This document shows, piece by piece, positions 59,746-64,000 of a DNA stretch of 64,000 bases. Each line of letters begins with the position of its first letter. Positions within the stretch are counted from its first letter, which is position 1. Source of the DNA: Halomarina rubra (GTDB lineage: Archaea; Halobacteriota; Halobacteria; Halobacteriales; Haloarculaceae); NCBI RefSeq assembly GCF_023699475.1, contig NZ_JALXFV010000002.1, forward strand, positions 310,001 to 374,000, given 5' to 3'. The notes under the pieces are model-generated. The model did no database searches. It worked only from the letters and a program-made list of their open reading frames with translations, and had not been told where the DNA came from. Both the position numbers and the translations under genes were made by a program.

Positions 59746-60729
59746 GTGAGTGCCTCCCTCCTCGCGCTCCAGACCAGCTCCGAAATCGCCCGACTGCTCA
59801 TCAACGGGCTCCAGGCCGGCGCGATCTACATCCTGCTCGCCGTCGGTCTCTCCATCATCCTCGGTACGCTGAAGTTCGTCAACTTCGCTCACGGTGCGCT
59901 GTACATCGTCGGCGCGTACCTCGGCCTCATCATCGCGGGCATGCCCACCTTCAGCGGGAAGCTCGCCGAGTGGGGCTTCGCCAGCCCCGGACTCGGGTGG
60001 GGCTACCTCGCGGCGCTCGTCATCGTTCCGCTCGTCGTCTTCGTCGTCGGGCTGGCGATGGAGCGGTTCGTCGCTCAGCCGTTCTACGACCGACCGGACA
60101 CCGACCAGATCCTGCTCACCTACGGAATAGCGCTGGTCGTCGCGGAGACGTTTCGCGTGCTGTTCGGCGGGCAGAGTCGGGGCATCGCCCAGCCACCGTG
60201 GGCCAGTGGCTCGGCCACCGGCGTCCCCGTCGTCGGCGACGTGCTCGCCTTTCTCGGCGTGAACGCCATTTCGACGTGGCGGCTCGTGGTCATCCTGCTC
60301 ACGGCCGTCCTCGTCGGCATCGTGTTCCTGCTCATCGAGTACACCGACTTCGGGCTGACGGTCAGAGCCGGCACCGTCGACCCGGAGATGGTCGAGATGC
60401 TCGGCATCCGCCTGTCGCGGCCGTACCTCGTCGTGTTCGGCATCGGCGCGGCGCTTGCGGGCGTCGCCGGCCTCGTCGGCGGGCCGCTCGTGCAGTTCTA
60501 CCCCGGATACGGGGGTGAGATACTCGTCCCGGCGTTCCTGACGGTGGTCGTCGGCGGCGTCGGGTCGATACGCGGGGCGGTCGTCGGCGGCCTCGCGTTC
60601 GGGTTGATACAGTCCGGGCTCATCCAGTTCGGCTTCTCGGAGTGGTCACAGGTCGGCATCTACGCGTTCGCGGCCATCGTCCTGCTCGTCAGACCACAGG
60701 GGCTGCTCGGTGAGGAGGTGGCTGTATGA
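59746..60729 (+). CDS. livH: ABC transporter permease, LivH type
   Basis: A 327-aa membrane protein starting at GTG 59746, with about 8 hydrophobic segments. Family blocks: INGLQAGAIYILLAVGLSII near residue 22 followed by LKFVNFAHGALYIVGAYLG, and the EAA-like cytoplasmic segment near TVRAGTVDPEMVEMLGIRLS (residue ~205). It overlaps LivM by 4 bp, and the gap to the binding protein is 79 bp. Confidence 0.92.
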   Translation: MSASLLALQTSSEIARLLINGLQAGAIYILLAVGLSIILGTLKFVNFAHGALYIVGAYLGLIIAGMPTFSGKLAEWGFASPGLGWGYLAALVIVPLVVFVVGLAMERFVAQPFYDRPDTDQILLTYGIALVVAETFRVLFGGQSRGIAQPPWASGSATGVPVVGDVLAFLGVNAISTWRLVVILLTAVLVGIVFLLIEYTDFGLTVRAGTVDPEMVEMLGIRLSRPYLVVFGIGAALAGVAGLVGGPLVQFYPGYGGEILVPAFLTVVVGGVGSIRGAVVGGLAFGLIQSGLIQFGFSEWSQVGIYAFAAIVLLVRPQGLLGEEVAV

Positions 60730-61910
60730 GTGACGAGACCGGACAGCGTGTCGGTGAGGAGTCTGGGCAGCTCTCGGCCGTCCCCCTGCTCGTCCGCTGG
60801 CGGGCGGTCCGCCAGCGCGAGTCGTTCGTCGTCGCCGCGACGGCCATCGCCGTCCTCCTGTTTCCGTACCTGTTCGTCCGTGCGCCGGTCATCAGCACGG
60901 CTCTCCAGGGCTACCAGTCGCTCGCCGAACTCATCGTCATCTGGGGCATCTTCGTCATCGGCTTCGACCTGCTCCACGGCTACACCGGCCTGCTGTCGTT
61001 CGGCCACGCCGCCTTCTGGGGCGGTGGCGCGTACGCGGCGGGCGTGTTCGCCATCCACGTCTCGGGGTCGCCGCTGGTGATGATCGCCGTCGGCATCACG
61101 TTCTCGGTGTTGCTGGCGTGGGTTCTGGGCTTCCTCACGCTCCGTCGCGGCGGCATCTACTTCGCCATCCTCACGCTGGCGTTCGGGCAGATGCTGTACT
61201 ACATGGCGTTGCAACCGCTGGCAGACCTCACCGGCGGCGACAACGGTCTCGGCATCGGGGGCACCGCCATCGAACCGCTGTTGGGGTTCATCCCGCTCGG
61301 CGCGGGCATCCCCGTCATCACGACGTTCGTCGCCACGTGGATGTACACCCTCATCGGCGTCGCGATGGTGCTCACCGTCGCGTTCGCCTACCGGGTGCTC
61401 AACTCGCCGTACGGGATGGTGTTCCGAGCCATCCGCGAGAACGAACAGCGCGCCGAGTTCGTCGGTCTGAACGTCCAGCGGTACAAGCTGATGGCGTTCG
61501 TCCTCTCCGGGGGCATCTCGGGGCTGGCCGGGTCGCTGTTCGCCATCCAGCAGGCCCGCGTCCCCGTCGAGTCGCTGTTCTGGACGACCAGCGGCGAGGT
61601 CGTCATCATGAGCGTCATCGGCGGCGTCGGGTCGCTGTTCGGCGGCCCCATCGGTGCCGCGGTGTACCTCTACGTCGCTAACGTCGTCCAGGGGATGCGC
61701 GAAGTCGTGTTGTTCGTCCAGGTCGACAAGCTCTTCCCCGGCGCACAGGCGGTCGTCCTTCCCGAGTGGGCGAGTCCCGCCGACTACTGGCACCTACTCC
61801 TCGGGTTGCTGTTCGTCGCCGTGGTCGTGTTCATCCCGCGTGGCGGGCTGTGGGGTGGGCTCAAATCCATCGGCCACCGCATCGGGAACCGACTCGGAGG
61901 TGGTCGCTGA
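60726..61910 (+). CDS. livM: ABC transporter permease, LivM type
   Basis: 394 aa with about 9-10 membrane segments. The LivM block FDLLHGYTGLLSFGHAAFWG is near residue 80, and the cytoplasmic loop SPYGMVFRAIRENEQRAEFV with the conserved AIREN is near 230. The N-terminal ~35 residues are cytoplasmic and hydrophilic. The stop shares one base with the livG start (TGATG). Confidence 0.92.
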   Translation: MSDETGQRVGEESGQLSAVPLLVRWRAVRQRESFVVAATAIAVLLFPYLFVRAPVISTALQGYQSLAELIVIWGIFVIGFDLLHGYTGLLSFGHAAFWGGGAYAAGVFAIHVSGSPLVMIAVGITFSVLLAWVLGFLTLRRGGIYFAILTLAFGQMLYYMALQPLADLTGGDNGLGIGGTAIEPLLGFIPLGAGIPVITTFVATWMYTLIGVAMVLTVAFAYRVLNSPYGMVFRAIRENEQRAEFVGLNVQRYKLMAFVLSGGISGLAGSLFAIQQARVPVESLFWTTSGEVVIMSVIGGVGSLFGGPIGAAVYLYVANVVQGMREVVLFVQVDKLFPGAQAVVLPEWASPADYWHLLLGLLFVAVVVFIPRGGLWGGLKSIGHRIGNRLGGGR

Positions 61911-62751
61911 TGGCGAGCAGCGACGCCACGACGACCGAGACCGACCAGTCCCGGCAGGCCGACGAGACCGAGACGGGCGTCGACCGTGCGGCGGAGCCGT
62001 TGCTCGAAACCGACGGTCTCGTCAAGCAGTTCGGCGGACTGACGGCCACCGACGACGTGGACATCAGCGTCGAACGGGGCGAGCGTGTCAGCCTCATCGG
62101 GCCGAACGGGGCCGGGAAGTCGACCATCATCAACCTCATCACACGGCGACTGGAGCCGACCGAGGGCGACATCCATTTCAAGGGACAGTCCATCCTCGGT
62201 CTCTCGCCACACGAGGTCGTCCAGCGCGGGATGAGCAAGTCGTTCCAGACCGCGTCCATCTTCCCGACGCTGACGGTGCGCCAGAACGCCCGCATCGCGG
62301 CACTGGCCGCCGAACACGGCTCGTTCCGGTTCAACTTCCTCAGACACCGTCGACGCTACCCGGCGGTCGAGGAGGTCGCCCGCGAGACGCTCGACGCGGT
62401 CGGACTGTGGGACCAGCGCGAGAGCGCCGCCGAGGACCTCCCGTACGGCGACAAGCGCCGCCTCGAAATCGGCATCGCGCTCGCCGCGGAACCGGACATG
62501 CTCCTGATGGACGAACCGACCGCCGGGATGTCCCCCGAGGAGACCCACGCGACGGTCGACCTCATCGAACGCGTGAAAGAAGAACGCGGGCTGACGTTCC
62601 TGCTCGTCGAACACGACATGGAGATCGTCTTCCGCGTCTCCGACCGCATCGTCGTGCTCAACCGGGGGGCGGTCATCGCCGAAGGGCCCCCGAGGAGATA
62701 CGCGAGAATCCGGACGTGCAGGACGCGTACCTCGGAGGTGTCGAGGAGTGA
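61910..62751 (+). CDS. livG: ABC transporter ATP-binding protein, LivG type, frameshifted near the C-terminus
   Basis: A nucleotide-binding subunit. Walker A is SLIGPNGAGKSTIINLI, the signature is near EDLPYGDKRRLEIGIALAAE, Walker B LLMDEPTAGMSPEE, and the H-loop VEHDMEIVF. The frame that begins at ATG 61910 is correct up to GAVIAEG, then hits GGGCCCCC (62684-62691). To keep homology (PEEIRENPDVQDAYLGGVEE in another frame) one base must be added at this tract. Read literally, the protein would run to 62893 with a foreign tail of about 65 residues; corrected, it ends at 62751 overlapping livF. A homopolymer sequencing error or a true mutation are both possible; the catalytic part is complete either way. 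Confidence 0.85.
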
Positions 62752-63575
62752 GCAGTCCCGACGGCGCTCCCGACGACGGGACCGCCCGAGCGACCGCGCC
62801 GACCGACGCCACGGAGGAGACGACCGCGGGCGGGCCCCTGCTCGACGTCGAGGCGGTCGACGCCTACTACGGCGAGAGCCACATCCTGCGTGACCTCTCG
62901 TTGCACGTCGACAGCGGCGAGATATGCGCCGTGCTCGGCCGTAACGGTGCGGGCAAGACCACGACGCTCCGCGCCATCGCCGGGACCGACGAACCGGAGG
63001 TCCGCAGCGGTCACGTCCGCTTCCACGGCGACGACGTCACGCACCTGCCGACCGAGGACGTGGCGGTGCGAGGCATCTCGCTGGTGCCCGAAGAACGCCG
63101 GATATTCCCCGACCTCACCGTCGCGGAGAACATGCACATCGCGGAGGTCGTCCGAAATCGGTCGAACGTCGTCGGTCGGGACATCGAGTTCGACCGCGGC
63201 CAGATGGCCGACGAGGACATCTACGACGTGTTCCCGCGGCTCAGGGAACGACTCTCGCAGAAAGGTGGGACGCTCTCCGGTGGCGAACAGCAGATGCTCG
63301 CCATCGCTCGGGCGCTGAAACAGAACCCCGACCTCCTGATGCTCGACGAACCGTACGAGGGTCTCGCCCCGCAGATCATCCAGGCGGTCGAGGCTGCCGT
63401 CGAACGCATCCGCGAGGACGGGACCACGGTCCTGCTGGTCGAACAGAACGCCGTCGCGGCGATGAACATCGCCGACCGGTGCTACGTCGTCGACCAGGGG
63501 CAGGTCGTGTTCGAAGGGACGGCCGACGAACTCCGGGCGGACGAAGAGACCCGGGACCGGTATCTGGGCGTATGA
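62748..63575 (+). CDS. livF: ABC transporter ATP-binding protein, LivF type
   Basis: 275 aa, GTG start. Walker A is VLGRNGAGKTTTLRAIAG near residue 65, signature GTLSGGEQQMLAIARAL near 177, Walker B LLMLDEPYEGLAPQ near 197 and H-loop VEQNAVAAM near 225. An N-terminal extension of about 30 residues, Thr/Ala/Asp-rich, precedes the core. It pairs with LivG to energise the LivHM channel. The start overlaps the corrected livG stop, which supports the frameshift reading upstream. Confidence 0.92.
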   Translation: MSSPDGAPDDGTARATAPTDATEETTAGGPLLDVEAVDAYYGESHILRDLSLHVDSGEICAVLGRNGAGKTTTLRAIAGTDEPEVRSGHVRFHGDDVTHLPTEDVAVRGISLVPEERRIFPDLTVAENMHIAEVVRNRSNVVGRDIEFDRGQMADEDIYDVFPRLRERLSQKGGTLSGGEQQMLAIARALKQNPDLLMLDEPYEGLAPQIIQAVEAAVERIREDGTTVLLVEQNAVAAMNIADRCYVVDQGQVVFEGTADELRADEETRDRYLGV

Positions 63576-64000
63576 CGGGCGACGACACGGCGGGCACGCC
63601 CGCTACGAGTCCCCCCGAGACGGCCGAGCGACTGCTGGACGCGCTCGTCGAGGAGGGTGTCGTCCTGGAGCGAGCGGACGGGACGCTCGCCCTCAGCGAG
63701 TCGTACGACGCGACCCACGACATCTACCACGACAGCTACGGCGACGCCACCGACGAGGCGTTCGAACGGGCCGTCGCCGACGTGTTCGACCTCTCGGCGG
63801 ACGAGGCCGAAGCGCGCATCGCCGAGGAGGGCGTCACCCGGGAGATGCTCGTCGCGTACCTCGCCGTCCAGTCGGAGCTCGACGGCTCGTACTCCCGCGA
63901 GGAACGCGCCCGGATGGCCGCGATGGTCGAGGACCTCTCGCCGGAGTCGCCGGTACCCGAGGTGGTCGAACGACTCGACGACGACGGGTACGAGACGTTC
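63572..64000 (+). CDS. Uncharacterised protein, N-terminal part (window end)
   Basis: 143 codons from ATG 63572 to the window end, still open; overlaps the livF stop by 4 bp, so part of the transporter operon. The visible part is acidic and helical, with ALVEEGVVLERADGTLALSE near residue 30, then an alanine/Glu-rich helical stretch and ERLDDDGYETF at the cut. From memory, haloarchaeal proteins with such an N-terminal region continue into a thioredoxin-like domain, but nothing of that domain is in view. Function not assigned. Confidence 0.6.
   Translation, partial: MTGDDTAGTPATSPPETAERLLDALVEEGVVLERADGTLALSESYDATHDIYHDSYGDATDEAFERAVADVFDLSADEAEARIAEEGVTREMLVAYLAVQSELDGSYSREERARMAAMVEDLSPESPVPEVVERLDDDGYETF

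Overview
The window is a piece of a haloarchaeal (class Halobacteria) chromosome. The genes are GC-rich and encode acidic proteins rich in Asp and Glu. Start codons are often leaderless or follow TATA-like boxes, and genes overlap by ATGA or TGATG. The gene families are archaeal: ribosomal proteins S15 and S3Ae, the KEOPS subunit Pcc1, RibL, a halocyanin, archaetidylserine synthase, Agl23, a FlaI/PilB-type pilus ATPase and an NADH-less complex I.

Layout. 1-8441: the start of an acyl-CoA ligase, an O-methyltransferase, an NCS2 nucleobase permease, pyroglutamyl-peptidase, an M20-type amidohydrolase, a zinc alcohol dehydrogenase, a thioredoxin-fold protein, a 58-aa protein and an Lrp regulator overlapping an aminotransferase. 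8547-16189: one tightly overlapping operon for a type IV pilus-like machine, with ATPase, membrane platform and five small proteins with prepilin-like N-termini. 16190-21440: a gene-poor, lower-GC segment with a sixth large pilin-like protein, an SGNH/sialate-esterase-like protein, repeated short motifs and decayed reading frames, ending at tRNA-Ala(GGC) with an eroded copy of the tRNA 3' end beside it. It looks like a worn integrative island.

21698-24203: the operon rps15 - RecJ-like - pcc1 - rps3ae. 24275-35330: halocyanin, archaetidylserine synthase, HEAT-repeat protein, phospholipase D-like protein, an S1/DHH nuclease divergent from JAMM-ribL, an S9 peptidase, and a ribH-aminotransferase pair. 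35446-39262: an Agl23-like membrane protein, then purK and purE. 39614-51453: the complex I operon nuoA-B-CD-H-I-J1-J2-K-L-M-N without nuoEFG, interrupted between nuoI and nuoJ1 by an M19 dipeptidase gene. 51556-57988: a TrkA-N/DHH protein, a CBS-ParB fusion, the methylmalonyl-CoA mutase catalytic chain and acetyl-CoA synthetase. 58230-64000: a complete branched-chain amino acid type (Liv) ABC transporter, in which the first ATPase gene carries a one-base frameshift, followed by a gene cut by the window end.

The most promising unexplained system is the pilus-like operon with six distinct pilin-like proteins and the adjacent eroded island. Other notable points are a DHH-superfamily protein that has lost its DHH motif, cotranscribed with ribosomal and KEOPS genes, and the CBS-ParB fusion. 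All assignments come from reading motifs by eye; no database search was possible.
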